DNA of 50,310 bases from Methanomicrobiaceae archaeon (GCA_016926855.1 JAFGNT010000001.1:1-50310), one strand, 5' to 3'. Counted from the first letter of the stretch, positions 7,626 to 16,765 are shown. Translations and numbers: made by a program. The notes: a model not told the origin generated them from the letters alone.

Positions 7626-8453
7626 GTGCGGGTGGGAATTATCGGCGGTACCGGCAGAATGGGGCAGCTTTTTGCCGGAGTCTTCTCACGGGCAGGGCAC
7701 CGCGTGACTGTTTCGGGGCGGACGACCGCGCTTTCGAACACGGATCTGGCAGCGGATTCGGATCTTATCATCGTATCGGTCCCTATCCGGAGCACCCCCG
7801 GCGTCATTGCCGAGATCGCTCCCGTCCTCCGGGCCGGACAGGTGCTCGCCGACCTGACATCACTGAAAACCGGCCCGGTGCAGGCGATGCTCGGCACACC
7901 CGCCGAGGTAATCGGCCTGCACCCGATGTTCGGGCCGGGCGTTCTCTCGCTCCGGCACCAGCTGATCGTGGCGGTCCCCGCACGCTGTTCCGGGGACACT
8001 CTTGCAGGCATCCTGTCGGTTTTTGAAGCGGAAGGAGCGCAGATTCTCCTTTCGACCCCGGAGACGCATGACCGGATGATGGCGGTGGTGCAGGGGCTGG
8101 TCCATTTTTCCACGCTCAGCCTTGCCGACGCGATCCGGCGGTCGGCGGTCGACATAGGAGAAGCCCTCTCCTATACGAGCCCTGTCTACCGGATGGAAAT
8201 GGGCCTTGTAGGACGGATTCTCGGACAGGATCCGGGGCTGTACGGTGCGATACTTCAGGACAATCCTCTGGTGCCGCCGCTTCTGGAGGCATTTTCAGAG
8301 TCGGTCCGTGAACTGCAGGAGATCGTGGAATCGGGAGATCAGGATGCATTTTCCGCGTTTTTCATTCGGAATGCCGGGGCATTTGCCGACCATATCCCGT
8401 CGGCAACCCGCGAGACCGATGAACTCATTACCTGCATGGTGAACCGTTTATGA
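7626..8453 (+). CDS. tyrA: Prephenate dehydrogenase
   Basis: Oxidises prephenate to 4-hydroxyphenylpyruvate for tyrosine. The GTG-started 275-residue protein begins with a Rossmann motif GIIGGTGRMG. It carries SVPIRSTP, LTSLKTGPVQAML, the GLHPMFGPG signature and the substrate-proximal H of QGLVHFSTLSLAD. No chorismate mutase domain is fused to either end, unlike several archaeal TyrA proteins. It follows aroB' by 6 nt and overlaps pheA by 4 nt. Confidence 0.92.
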   Translation: MRVGIIGGTGRMGQLFAGVFSRAGHRVTVSGRTTALSNTDLAADSDLIIVSVPIRSTPGVIAEIAPVLRAGQVLADLTSLKTGPVQAMLGTPAEVIGLHPMFGPGVLSLRHQLIVAVPARCSGDTLAGILSVFEAEGAQILLSTPETHDRMMAVVQGLVHFSTLSLADAIRRSAVDIGEALSYTSPVYRMEMGLVGRILGQDPGLYGAILQDNPLVPPLLEAFSESVRELQEIVESGDQDAFSAFFIRNAGAFADHIPSATRETDELITCMVNRL

Positions 8454-9244
8454 AAATCGCCGCACTCGGACCGGAAGGAACGATTTCCCATGAGGTCGCT
8501 CACAAAATTGCAGGCAGCAACGACATCATCCTTCTTCCCTCAATCGCCCGGATCTTCGGCTTTGTTATGGCGGGTGAGGGTGTGGGCCTTGTTCCGCTCG
8601 AAAACAGCGAATCGGGAGGGATCGGCGCCACCTTAAACGGCCTCCGGGAGCATCCCGTCTTCATCACCGGCCAGATCACCGTGCCTGTCGCGCACCATTT
8701 TGCCGTTGCGGACCCGGGCGATACTATCAGCACGCTCTATGTGCATCCCGAAACGCACGAGCAGTGTGCGGTCTTTATCGAAAGTCTCGGGATTCCGGTC
8801 GTGCATACCGCATCCAATGCGGAGAGTGCACGATCGGCACATCTTGGTGTGCACACGGGTGCCATCACGACACGGACGGCGGCGGAGCACTGGTCTCTCT
8901 CCCTCATCCGGACCGATGTCCAGAACACTGCCAACAACAGAACGCGTTTCATCAGGATCTCCCGTGAACCCTGTCCCGTCCCCGAATCAGGCACCTGCAG
9001 CATACTCGTCGATCCCGCGGATGACCGTGTCGGGCTCCTGCACGCGATTCTCGGTGTGTTCAGAGACCGGGGAATTAACCTGAGCCGTATTGAATCCCGG
9101 CCTTCCACGCGCCGTATGGGAGAATACATCTTCTTTTTAGACGCTGATCTGCACCCTCAGTGGCAGGAAGCGCTTTCTGCACTGGCCCCGATGGCGCGTG
9201 TCAGGGCGCTCGGGTGCTACGGCACACTCGGAGAAGCGCCATGA
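8450..9244 (+). CDS. pheA: Prephenate dehydratase with ACT domain
   Basis: Converts prephenate to phenylpyruvate for phenylalanine. The N-terminal part starts KIAALGPEGTISHE and has VPLENSESGG (usually ENS-EG), then NNRTRFIRI near the end of the catalytic domain. A C-terminal ACT domain follows (about residues 182-260: SILVDPADDRVGLLHAIL, GINLSRIESRP, YIFFLDADLH), which in this family gives feedback control by phenylalanine. No mutase domain is present. It overlaps tyrA and aroA by ATGA junctions. Confidence 0.93.
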   Translation: MKIAALGPEGTISHEVAHKIAGSNDIILLPSIARIFGFVMAGEGVGLVPLENSESGGIGATLNGLREHPVFITGQITVPVAHHFAVADPGDTISTLYVHPETHEQCAVFIESLGIPVVHTASNAESARSAHLGVHTGAITTRTAAEHWSLSLIRTDVQNTANNRTRFIRISREPCPVPESGTCSILVDPADDRVGLLHAILGVFRDRGINLSRIESRPSTRRMGEYIFFLDADLHPQWQEALSALAPMARVRALGCYGTLGEAP

Positions 9245-10503
9245 ACGTCACCGTAGGAAGGGTGCGGGATATCGATTGCCGGGTGAGTGCCCCCCCTTCG
9301 AAGAGCTACTCGCACCGGGCCCTCATTATTGCCGCGATTGCAGACGGCACCTCTGTAATCGAACGCATTCTTGATGCCGGGGACATCCGGGTGACATATG
9401 CGGTGCTCTCCCGCCTCGGGATTTCAACGGAGCGGGAGGAGGACCGTGTTATCGTTGAAGGGTGCGGCGGAATGCTCCCGGCGGCAGGTCCCGTATCAGT
9501 CGGGTGCGGCGAATCCGGGACGACTCTCCGGCTGTGTGCGGGAATTGCCGCTCTCGGGACCGCACCTGTACTGCTTGACGGCAGCACACGGATGCGGGAG
9601 CGGCCAGTGGGTCCGCTCGGGGACGCCCTCGCCACCCTGGGCGCAGGTATCAGGTATACGGGCACGCCCGGCTACCCTCCCGTCGAAGTGACCGGGCCGC
9701 TTTCGGGCGGTACCGCGTGCATGGACGGTCGCATCAGCAGCCAGTTCGTGTCCTCGGTCCTTATCGCCTCTCCGTGTGCACGATCGGCCGTCAGTCTTCA
9801 GCTTTCCGGCGATCCCGTATCGCACCCGTATATCGACATCACCACTGCGGTCATGGAGAAGTTCGGTGTCCGTGTCGCCCGTCGGGGATACAGGTCCTTT
9901 TCCGTATCCCCCGGCCGGTATGCGGCGCGCCGGTATGTGATCGAGGGTGACTGGTCTTCAGCCTCCTATTTCTTCGGGATTGCCGCCGCATCAGGCGGGA
10001 GGATGACCGTGGATCTGCTCAACCCCGCTTCACCGCAGGGTGACCGGATGTTTATCGATGCGCTCTCCCGCATGGGATGCAGGGTATCGCTGAAGGGAGA
10101 CAGTGTCACCGTCGAGCGCACGGGGCCCCTTCGCGGCATTGAGATCGACATGTCCTCGTCTCCCGACACGGTCCAGACGCTCGCTGCGGTTGCCGCATAT
10201 GCCGAATCACCCACACGGATCTCCGGGATCGGGCATCTCCGGTACAAGGAGAGCGACCGGATCGCTGCTACTGCCACGATGCTCCGCGCCTGCGGGGCGG
10301 AGGTGGAGACGGGGGCCGATTTCCTCACCATCCACCCGCGTCCCCTGCACGGGGCGGTCGTCGATCCGGGACAGGATCACCGCACCGCCATGGCAGGGGC
10401 GATCCTCGGCTACGGCACGGGCGATGTGACGATCCGGGATGCGGAGTGCACGGACAAATCGTTTCCGGGATTCTGGGAGTCGCTCCGGGAGGCAGGACTG
10501 TGA
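9241..10503 (+). CDS. aroA: 3-phosphoshikimate 1-carboxyvinyltransferase (EPSP synthase)
   Basis: Adds enolpyruvate from PEP to shikimate 3-phosphate. The ATG at 9241 overlaps the pheA stop; 27 upstream in-frame codons lie inside pheA and are not needed. At 420 residues it has APPSKSYSHRALI, the N-terminal substrate loop, GCGESGTTLRLC, RPVGPLGDAL, ISSQFVSS and the C-terminal LRYKESDR signature with HRTAMA further on. All key residues appear intact. It ends in a GTGA overlap with the aroK-aroE fusion. Confidence 0.96.
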   Translation: MNVTVGRVRDIDCRVSAPPSKSYSHRALIIAAIADGTSVIERILDAGDIRVTYAVLSRLGISTEREEDRVIVEGCGGMLPAAGPVSVGCGESGTTLRLCAGIAALGTAPVLLDGSTRMRERPVGPLGDALATLGAGIRYTGTPGYPPVEVTGPLSGGTACMDGRISSQFVSSVLIASPCARSAVSLQLSGDPVSHPYIDITTAVMEKFGVRVARRGYRSFSVSPGRYAARRYVIEGDWSSASYFFGIAAASGGRMTVDLLNPASPQGDRMFIDALSRMGCRVSLKGDSVTVERTGPLRGIEIDMSSSPDTVQTLAAVAAYAESPTRISGIGHLRYKESDRIAATATMLRACGAEVETGADFLTIHPRPLHGAVVDPGQDHRTAMAGAILGYGTGDVTIRDAECTDKSFPGFWESLREAGL

Positions 10504-11879
10504 CGCGGATAGTGCTTGTCGGGTATCGCGGCAGCGGCAAGACAACGGTGGGTGCCCTGCTTGCCGGTGCGCTCGGCGTCCCGTTCTATGACACGGACGC
10601 GCTCATCGAGGAGCGTGCGGGAATGCCCATTCCCGCCATCTTCGAAAACAGCGGTGAAGAGGGTTTCCGTCGGCTGGAGCGGTCTGTGATCGCCTCGCTT
10701 GCCGGGCAGGAAGGAGTCATCAGCACCGGAGGCGGTGCGATCACCGATCCGGACACTGTCGCCCTGCTCCGGCGGGGCGGACCTGTTGTTTTTCTGTCCG
10801 CTCCCGCCGATGTGCTTCATAGCCGCATCCGCGGCAGTGCACGCCCTGCGCTCACGTCCCTCCCTCCTGACGACGAGATCCGGACAGTGCTTGCGGCGCG
10901 GATGCCGGCGTATATCGGGGCGTCCGATTGCTGCATCGATACCCGTGCTATCTCCCCCCGCGAGGTGTGCCGGAGGGTGCGGAGTGCAGTCACCGGCGGG
11001 ACTCTTTCGGAGACAGACCGCGCCCGTGGTCTCGCGTTCCTCGAAAAGACTCCGCTGCCGCCCGAAGAGGTAAAAGGCCTTAAAAATTTTCTGGATAAGC
11101 AAACCCGGGCAGATATGCGTCTCTGTGCCGTTATCGGCAACCCGTGCCTTCACAGTAAAAGCCCTGCCCTCTTCAATCACCTTTTTTCCCGCTCCGGTCT
11201 GACATACTGGTACACGCGGATCCAGTGGCCCTCAATCGGCCCGGTGATGAACTGCGCACGGGCTCTTGACATCAAGGGGCTCTCGGTTACGATCCCCTTT
11301 AAAAGCGCTGTAATGCCCTTCCTCTCGGACATCGAACCTCATGCTGCGGCGATCGGGGCAGTCAATACGGTGGTCCGGTGCGGGGATCGGGCATACGGGC
11401 ACAATACCGACTGGCTCGGGGTGCGCGAACCGCTTGCAGGGATGCAGCCCTGTCCCGCGGTCGTGCTCGGTGCGGGGGGTGCCGCAGCGGCGGCGGTCTA
11501 CGCGCTTATGGACCTCGGGATGGACGTCACTGTCCTCGCCCGGACTCCCGACGCGGCAGCAGCGCTCGCACAACGGTTCGGTGCAGGCTCCGGCCCCCTC
11601 ACGGCCTTTGACCGGATCGATCCCGATCTCGTCATCAACGCAACTCCGGTCGGAATGGGTGACGGAAAGAGCGTGCTTGAGGAACACCAGCTTCGCCCGG
11701 GGATGACGGTCTTCGACCTCGTCTACACGCCGCCGGAGACTCCCCTTCTCCGGTTTGCACGCCGGCACGGGTGCCGGTGCATCGGCGGACGGCAGATGTT
11801 CGTTGCACAGGCATCTGCCCAGTTCCGCCTCTTCACGGGAATCCGTGCGGATCAGGACCTTATCAGGGAAGTGATATGA
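10500..11879 (+). CDS. Shikimate kinase - shikimate dehydrogenase fusion
   Basis: A 459-residue bifunctional protein with a GTG start overlapping the aroA stop. Residues 1-165 form a P-loop shikimate kinase of the bacterial AroK type: GYRGSGKT (8-15), DTD (31-33), GGGA (77-80) and the lid region RGSARPAL. This is not the GHMP-type kinase found in most archaea. After a linker, residues 206-459 form AroE: CAVIGNPCLHSKSPALFNH, VTIPFKSAV, HNTDWLG, the nucleotide-binding VLGAGGAAAA, NATPVGM and FDLVYTPPETPLL. It thus carries out the dehydrogenase and the kinase steps, on either side of shikimate. Confidence 0.93.
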   Translation: MTRIVLVGYRGSGKTTVGALLAGALGVPFYDTDALIEERAGMPIPAIFENSGEEGFRRLERSVIASLAGQEGVISTGGGAITDPDTVALLRRGGPVVFLSAPADVLHSRIRGSARPALTSLPPDDEIRTVLAARMPAYIGASDCCIDTRAISPREVCRRVRSAVTGGTLSETDRARGLAFLEKTPLPPEEVKGLKNFLDKQTRADMRLCAVIGNPCLHSKSPALFNHLFSRSGLTYWYTRIQWPSIGPVMNCARALDIKGLSVTIPFKSAVMPFLSDIEPHAAAIGAVNTVVRCGDRAYGHNTDWLGVREPLAGMQPCPAVVLGAGGAAAAAVYALMDLGMDVTVLARTPDAAAALAQRFGAGSGPLTAFDRIDPDLVINATPVGMGDGKSVLEEHQLRPGMTVFDLVYTPPETPLLRFARRHGCRCIGGRQMFVAQASAQFRLFTGIRADQDLIREVI

Positions 11880-12895
11880 CAATGAACACATTCGGACAGA
11901 TCTTCCGGTGCACGACATTCGGCGAGAGCCACGGCCCGGCGCTCGGGGCAGTCGTCGACGGGTGCCCGCCGGGCATTGTGTTTTCAGACGACGATATCCG
12001 CCCGCTGCTCGACCGAAGGCGTCCCGGAACCGGCCCCCTTGTCTCTTCGCGGCAGGAGCCGGATGAGGCTGTCATCCTCTCCGGCGTCTTTGACGGCATG
12101 ACAACCGGTGCGCCGGTGGCGATGGTCGTGTACAACCGGGACCAGCGAAGCGGTGACTATCACGCTATCAAAGATGTCTTCCGTCCGGGCCATGCGGATT
12201 TTACCTATTTCATGAAATACGGGATTCGCGATTACCGGGGCGGTGGCCGGAGTTCAGGCAGGGAAACAGTCGGACGGGTTCTTGGAGGCGCCCTTGCAAT
12301 GAAGCTCCTCAGAGAGTATTCCATCCTCATACGCGGGCGTGCGCGTGAAATCCATGCCGCCACAACCGGAGAAGGCATGGAGGCGGAGATCCGGCAGGCA
12401 CAGGGTGCCGACGATTCTGTAGGCGGGATTGTCGAAATCACCGCATCAGGATGCCCGGCCGGTCTCGGCGATCCGGTCTTCGGAAAACTCGACGCCCGCA
12501 TTGCAGCGGCGATGGTGAGTATCGGAGCCGTGAAGGGCGTTGAAATCGGGGACGGCTTTGCCGCCGCCCGGATGTTCGGGAGCGAACACAACGATGAAAT
12601 GCGATCCGGGGACTTTATGACCAACCACTGCGGCGGCATTCTCGGCGGAATCAGCACCGGTGCCGATATCATCGTGCGCATTGCCGTCAAACCCACGCCC
12701 TCCATTGCCCGTCCCCAACACACCATCGACACCGAAGGAGGGGACACCATCATCTCGATTATGGGGCGCCATGATCCCTGCATCGTTCCCCGGGTAATCC
12801 CGGTCGCGGAGAGCATGCTGGCACTCGTCCTTGCCGATGCCGTGCTGGAGCAGGAGAAAAACCGCATGTTTTCACATCCACGGGTACCGCGATGA
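11876..12895 (+). CDS. aroC: Chorismate synthase
   Basis: The last step of the common pathway: EPSP to chorismate using reduced flavin. The 339-residue protein starts MNTFGQIFRCTTFGESHGPA and has LLDRRRPGTGPL, the signature GGRSSGRETVGRV, and VGGIVEI. HNDEM, GGILGGISTGADI and the conserved RHDPC near the C-terminus are also seen. ATG 11876 overlaps the aroK-aroE stop, and the gene overlaps the following methylthiotransferase by 4 nt. The ATG two codons further on (11882) is an alternative start. Confidence 0.96.
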   Translation: MTMNTFGQIFRCTTFGESHGPALGAVVDGCPPGIVFSDDDIRPLLDRRRPGTGPLVSSRQEPDEAVILSGVFDGMTTGAPVAMVVYNRDQRSGDYHAIKDVFRPGHADFTYFMKYGIRDYRGGGRSSGRETVGRVLGGALAMKLLREYSILIRGRAREIHAATTGEGMEAEIRQAQGADDSVGGIVEITASGCPAGLGDPVFGKLDARIAAAMVSIGAVKGVEIGDGFAAARMFGSEHNDEMRSGDFMTNHCGGILGGISTGADIIVRIAVKPTPSIARPQHTIDTEGGDTIISIMGRHDPCIVPRVIPVAESMLALVLADAVLEQEKNRMFSHPRVPR

Positions 12896-14115
12896 ACCGC
12901 CTCAGGAATGCGACCATCTACGCTGAAAGCTACGGCTGCACATACAACCACGCGGATACGGAGAAACTCCTTTTATTTGCCGAATCCCGTGGGTGCCGGC
13001 GGGTCTCCGCAGACGAGGCGGAGCTGATCATTATCAACACCTGCACGGTAGTGGGATCCACCGAACGTGCCATGCTCCGGCGGATCCGTTTTTTTGCGGA
13101 TCGCCCCTTAATCGTGACCGGATGCATGCCGCTCGTGCAGATGCAGGCAATCCGGGACGCTGCACCGTCGGCCGGTGTGATCGTCCCCGCTCTGATCACC
13201 GACGCGTGCGGACGTGTCGGGGCGGTCATCCAGCCCGGCACCGGTGTGCTCCAGGTCGCATCGGGGTGTCTGGGCCGGTGCTCGTACTGCATCACCCGGC
13301 ATGCACGGGGCAACCTCGCCAGCACCTCCCCCGGAACACTTGTTTTGGAGGCGGAGCGGCTTGTTTCCGAAGGGGCATCGGAAATTCAGCTGACCGGACA
13401 GGACGTGTCGTCATACGGCCGGGATATCGGGACAACCCTCCCGGAGCTTCTCGGTGCACTCTGCGACGTGCCCGGCGATTTCCGTATCCGCGTCGGCATG
13501 ATGAACCCGGCAACCGTCCTCCCGGTGCTTGATGATCTCGTTGCCGCGTTTCGGCACGAAAAGGTGTTCGGGTTCGCCCACCTCCCTGTCCAGTCGGGTT
13601 CCGATGCGGTACTCGCCGCAATGAATCGCGGGTATTGTGCGGAAGACTTCTGCCGTATCGTTGAGACATTCCGAACTGCACTCCCCCGCATCCGGATTTC
13701 AACCGATTTCATCGTGGGTTTTCCGACCGAAACGGATGAGGACTTTGCCGCTTCCTCCGATCTTCTTCTCCGGACACGGCCGACGAAGGTGAATATCACC
13801 CGGTATTCACGCCGCCCTGGCACCGGTGCCGATGCGTTCGCCGATCTGCCCGAGAGGATCCGGAAGGAGCGCTCCCGTGCACTCACGAAAACGGCACACG
13901 CGGTATGTGACAGGGCGGGGGATCGCATGGTCGGGCATGAACTGGACGTGCTCGTCACGGAAACGAAAGTGCCCGGCACCTGCGTCGCCCGTGACGCTTC
14001 CTACAACAACATCGTCATCCGGGAGGATCTGCCGATCGGCAGCCGCTGCCGTGTCGCCATCACGGAGCATCGCCGCCACTACCTTATCGGGACACGCCTC
14101 CCTGCACCCTCCTGA
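12892..14115 (+). CDS. MiaB-like tRNA methylthiotransferase (archaeal MtaB/CDKAL1 type)
   Basis: A radical-SAM enzyme that probably adds a methylthio group to t6A37 in tRNA. Residues 1-110 form the UPF0004 domain with cysteines C16, C51 and C78 for the second cluster. CLGRCSYC (C126, C130, C133) is the radical-SAM cluster motif. ELQLTGQD-like EIQLTGQDVSSYG, HLPVQSGSD and TDFIVGFPTET follow, with a C-terminal TRAM-like domain (about 345-405). It is coupled to aroC by ATGA although its function is unrelated to aromatic synthesis. Its last 32 nt overlap the convergent znuB-like gene. Confidence 0.92.
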   Translation: MNRLRNATIYAESYGCTYNHADTEKLLLFAESRGCRRVSADEAELIIINTCTVVGSTERAMLRRIRFFADRPLIVTGCMPLVQMQAIRDAAPSAGVIVPALITDACGRVGAVIQPGTGVLQVASGCLGRCSYCITRHARGNLASTSPGTLVLEAERLVSEGASEIQLTGQDVSSYGRDIGTTLPELLGALCDVPGDFRIRVGMMNPATVLPVLDDLVAAFRHEKVFGFAHLPVQSGSDAVLAAMNRGYCAEDFCRIVETFRTALPRIRISTDFIVGFPTETDEDFAASSDLLLRTRPTKVNITRYSRRPGTGADAFADLPERIRKERSRALTKTAHAVCDRAGDRMVGHELDVLVTETKVPGTCVARDASYNNIVIREDLPIGSRCRVAITEHRRHYLIGTRLPAPS

Positions 14116-14905
14116 GCCGGATTGCTCCTGTGGAAATCCCGTATGTGGATGCTCCTATCAGGATAATGCCTGCGCCGGACGGGACGTTTGCAAGTGCTGA
14201 AATCCAGATGCCCGCAAAAGTGAACACAATCCCGAGAAGGATTGCGAGCGCCATTATCCTGTGAATGCTGGTTAAGTGCTGGCGTGCGATGGCTGCGGGG
14301 ATTGTCAGGAGAGCGATGACGAGGATCACGCCCACGATGCGGATGAGCATGACGACCGTGAGTGCAATGAGGCAGAGCAACAGCAGGTAGACGCGGTCAA
14401 CAGGGATGTTCATGATGGATGCGAACTCCTCGTCGAAGGTGATCGCGAGAAACTCATTATAAAGGAGATATACGACACCGATGATGACGGCATTGAGCAC
14501 CACCATCACCACAAGATCCTGTGTCGGGACGAAGAGGATATTTCCAAAGAGATAGCTCAGGAGATCGGGTGCGTATCCGGGAGCCCGGGAGATGAACAGG
14601 ATGCCCATCGCCATGCCGGTTGCCCACATGGTGGCAATCACCGTATCCTCTTCCTCCCCATGCCTGCTGGCAATGCCGATACCGAGCGCCGATCCGAGAC
14701 TGAAAACGATTGCGCCGAGAAGGGGTTCGAAGCCCAGCAGGTAACCGAGACCGATGCCCCCGAATGCGGAGTGCGAGATCCCTCCGCTGATAAAAGAGAT
14801 TTTTTTCACGACCACGTACGTGCCGATGATCCCACAGGCGATACTTGCGAGGAATCCGGCGATGAGGGCATGCTGGAAGAATTCATACCCGATGATCTCT
14901 ATCAC
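14084..14905 (-). CDS. Metal ABC transporter permease (ZnuB/MntB family)
   Basis: The membrane component of a zinc/manganese/iron-type ABC importer of the ABC-3 family, 273 residues with about eight hydrophobic helices. VVKKISFISGGISHSAFGGIGLGY matches the family motif near the N-terminus, and LLIGPAAIA-like LLTIPAAIARQ lies near the C-terminus. The GTG start at 14905 overlaps the ATPase stop. Its 3' end overlaps the convergent methylthiotransferase gene by 32 bp. The metal cannot be told from this subunit. Confidence 0.92.
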   Translation of the reverse strand: MIEIIGYEFFQHALIAGFLASIACGIIGTYVVVKKISFISGGISHSAFGGIGLGYLLGFEPLLGAIVFSLGSALGIGIASRHGEEEDTVIATMWATGMAMGILFISRAPGYAPDLLSYLFGNILFVPTQDLVVMVVLNAVIIGVVYLLYNEFLAITFDEEFASIMNIPVDRVYLLLLCLIALTVVMLIRIVGVILVIALLTIPAAIARQHLTSIHRIMALAILLGIVFTFAGIWISALANVPSGAGIILIGASTYGISTGAIRLRRVQGGVSR

Positions 14906-15672
14906 GGTTTCCGTCCCCCGTCATGATCGGCCAGCACGCGATGGGGAATCCCGTGGGCGATCAGCTCTATCGGGCACTGGTATGTTTCGGCAAGCATCGA
15001 TCCCGTAATCTCCCCGGAATCGTGGGTGAACAGGCGGCGGTTCAGGCAGGCAACCCGGTCGACATTCGTGGATATCGCACCGATATCGTGCGACACCACC
15101 ACGATCGCCATGCGTTCGTGAAGTTCCTTGAGAATACCGAAAAAGTGCTCCTCTGTTTGTACGTCGATATGGTTCGTCGGTTCGTCGAGGAGGAGCACCT
15201 CAGGTTCGGAGGCGAGTGCCCGCGCGAGGATCACCTTCTGCTGCTGGCCGCCGGACATGCTGTCCACCTGCCGGTCGGCGAGGTTGGCAATCCCCATTGC
15301 GTGAAGTGCATCGGCCGCAATTTCACGGTCGTGGCGCGAATATTTTCTGAACGGCCCGCGGATATGGCCGAGGCGCCCCATCAGCACAACATCAAGAACG
15401 CGGACGGGAAAACTGAAGTCGAAGGTACGGTACTGCGGGACGTACCCGATCGACATCCTGTGCTCATGCGGGGACCCGCCCTTCACCGTCACCCGTCCGC
15501 TGTCCGGGACCAGAAGCCCGAGCATGACTTTGAGGAGGGTTGTCTTTCCTCCCCCGTTGGGGCCGATAATCCCGAGGAAGTCGTGTTCGAAGATATCCAG
15601 GCATACATCTTCCAGTACCGGTCTGCCGTCGAATGCGAAACTGACATGGTCGAGAGAGATAATAGGCGTCAT
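14902..15672 (-). CDS. Metal ABC transporter ATP-binding protein (ZnuC family)
   Basis: A 256-residue ABC ATPase: Walker A GPNGGGKTTL, the Q-loop in YVPQYRTFD, signature SMSGGQQQK, Walker B VLLLDEPTNHID and switch histidine VVSHD. The start ATG at 15672 (MTPIISLDHVSF) is chosen because the upstream extension runs into the binding-protein gene; the ATG overlaps the stop of that gene. It energises import by the permease encoded next to it. Confidence 0.94.
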   Translation of the reverse strand: MTPIISLDHVSFAFDGRPVLEDVCLDIFEHDFLGIIGPNGGGKTTLLKVMLGLLVPDSGRVTVKGGSPHEHRMSIGYVPQYRTFDFSFPVRVLDVVLMGRLGHIRGPFRKYSRHDREIAADALHAMGIANLADRQVDSMSGGQQQKVILARALASEPEVLLLDEPTNHIDVQTEEHFFGILKELHERMAIVVVSHDIGAISTNVDRVACLNRRLFTHDSGEITGSMLAETYQCPIELIAHGIPHRVLADHDGGRKP

Positions 15673-16526
15673 GCAGTACCCGCCCCCGCGAGAGTCCGCG
15701 CCAGAAAGAGCAGCGTGGCGGTATAATTCTCTGACAACGGGTCGACGTCGACGACTGTCGCATTTACCTGGCGGGCGACCGCATCGACAGGCTGCCGGGA
15801 AAACTGCGGGTTTGCGAGAATCACGTGTATCTGTTCCCGCCGGGCAAGCTCGATCACGTCGGCGAGGTGACCGGGGCTCGGCTCCTTGCCATCCTCCTCG
15901 ATTGATACCTGAACAAGCCCGTATTCCCTGGCGAAATATCCCCATGACGGATGGAAGACGATAAACGTCCTCCCCGGGAGACCGGCGGTCAGGCTGCGGA
16001 TTTCAGCATCAAGGGAAACGAGCTTTTTTTCGAAGGCAGAGGCATTAAGACGGTAATCTTCGGCTTTTTCCCCATCCACTTCTGCGAGGGCCTCCGCCAT
16101 GGTCCGCACCATGCGCACCGCATTGACGGGTGAGGTCCAGATATGGGGGTCGCGATCGATGAGTTCAATCCCGGCCGAGGTATTGACGAGCCGCATGGCA
16201 GGATTGGCGGCTGAAAGACGCGGCACGTAGACCTGCTCGAACGGCAGCCCGGAACCGACTGTACAGTATATGTCTGCCCGGGAGAGCGCTGTGAGCTGGT
16301 CCGCAGTGGGTTCGTACGTGGCGGGGTTTGCCCCGGGCGGAATCAGTACAATCACCTCCGCACGGTCACCGGCAATGGCATGGATGAATTCTGCCTGCGG
16401 CAGGATCGAGACCGCCACAACCGGCCCCCCGTCTCCGGGGCGAATGGTTTCCGAGAGGCATCCCGCTGCAAGGATGATAAGAACGAGGAGGATCACGAGG
16501 CCCCGCCGAAAACCGGTATCGTGCAT
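15669..16526 (-). CDS. Metal ABC transporter substrate-binding lipoprotein (ZnuA/TroA family)
   Basis: The extracellular metal-binding component. The start at 16526 is set by AGGTGATTTTC upstream. It has a signal peptide with lipobox LAAGC (Cys23), then SILPQAEFIHAIAGDRAEV and the YEPTADQL region. Metal ligands expected in the family are His128 (RDPHIW), His192 (FHPSWGYFA) and an Asp near 260-262. The first ligand His, normally just before YEP (PHTYEP), is Ala69 here (NPATYEP). The His-rich loop of ZnuA is absent. First gene of this three-gene operon. Confidence 0.9.
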   Translation of the reverse strand: MHDTGFRRGLVILLVLIILAAGCLSETIRPGDGGPVVAVSILPQAEFIHAIAGDRAEVIVLIPPGANPATYEPTADQLTALSRADIYCTVGSGLPFEQVYVPRLSAANPAMRLVNTSAGIELIDRDPHIWTSPVNAVRMVRTMAEALAEVDGEKAEDYRLNASAFEKKLVSLDAEIRSLTAGLPGRTFIVFHPSWGYFAREYGLVQVSIEEDGKEPSPGHLADVIELARREQIHVILANPQFSRQPVDAVARQVNATVVDVDPLSENYTATLLFLARTLAGAGTA

Positions 16527-16596
16527 GAAAATCACCTGTTTCGGTACCGGGGAGCAATTCCGTGAACACCGATTCTTCACGATTGCCACCCCGTTA

Positions 16597-16612
16597 TACC
16601 GTTAATCCGGTA
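16597..16612 (-). promoter_or_regulatory. Short palindrome upstream of the metal transporter operon
   Basis: TACCG-TTAATC-CGGTA is an inverted repeat of 5-bp arms with a 6-bp spacer, 71 nt upstream of the binding-protein start. It lies in the promoter region of the operon and could be a metal-regulator site. The assignment rests only on symmetry and position. Confidence 0.3.
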
Positions 16613-16765
16613 ATGTTTTTCATCAATATAAGCAATGTCTTTCCGGCCCGGGCGTCCCGCCGGCGTTTGAGAGAAAGGGAAAGGACTAAAAAGGCGTAAT
16701 CCCCAGATGTGAATCCTGATACAGGGAAAAGAAGGGGTGAAGACACCCCCTTCCAGGAGATAACT

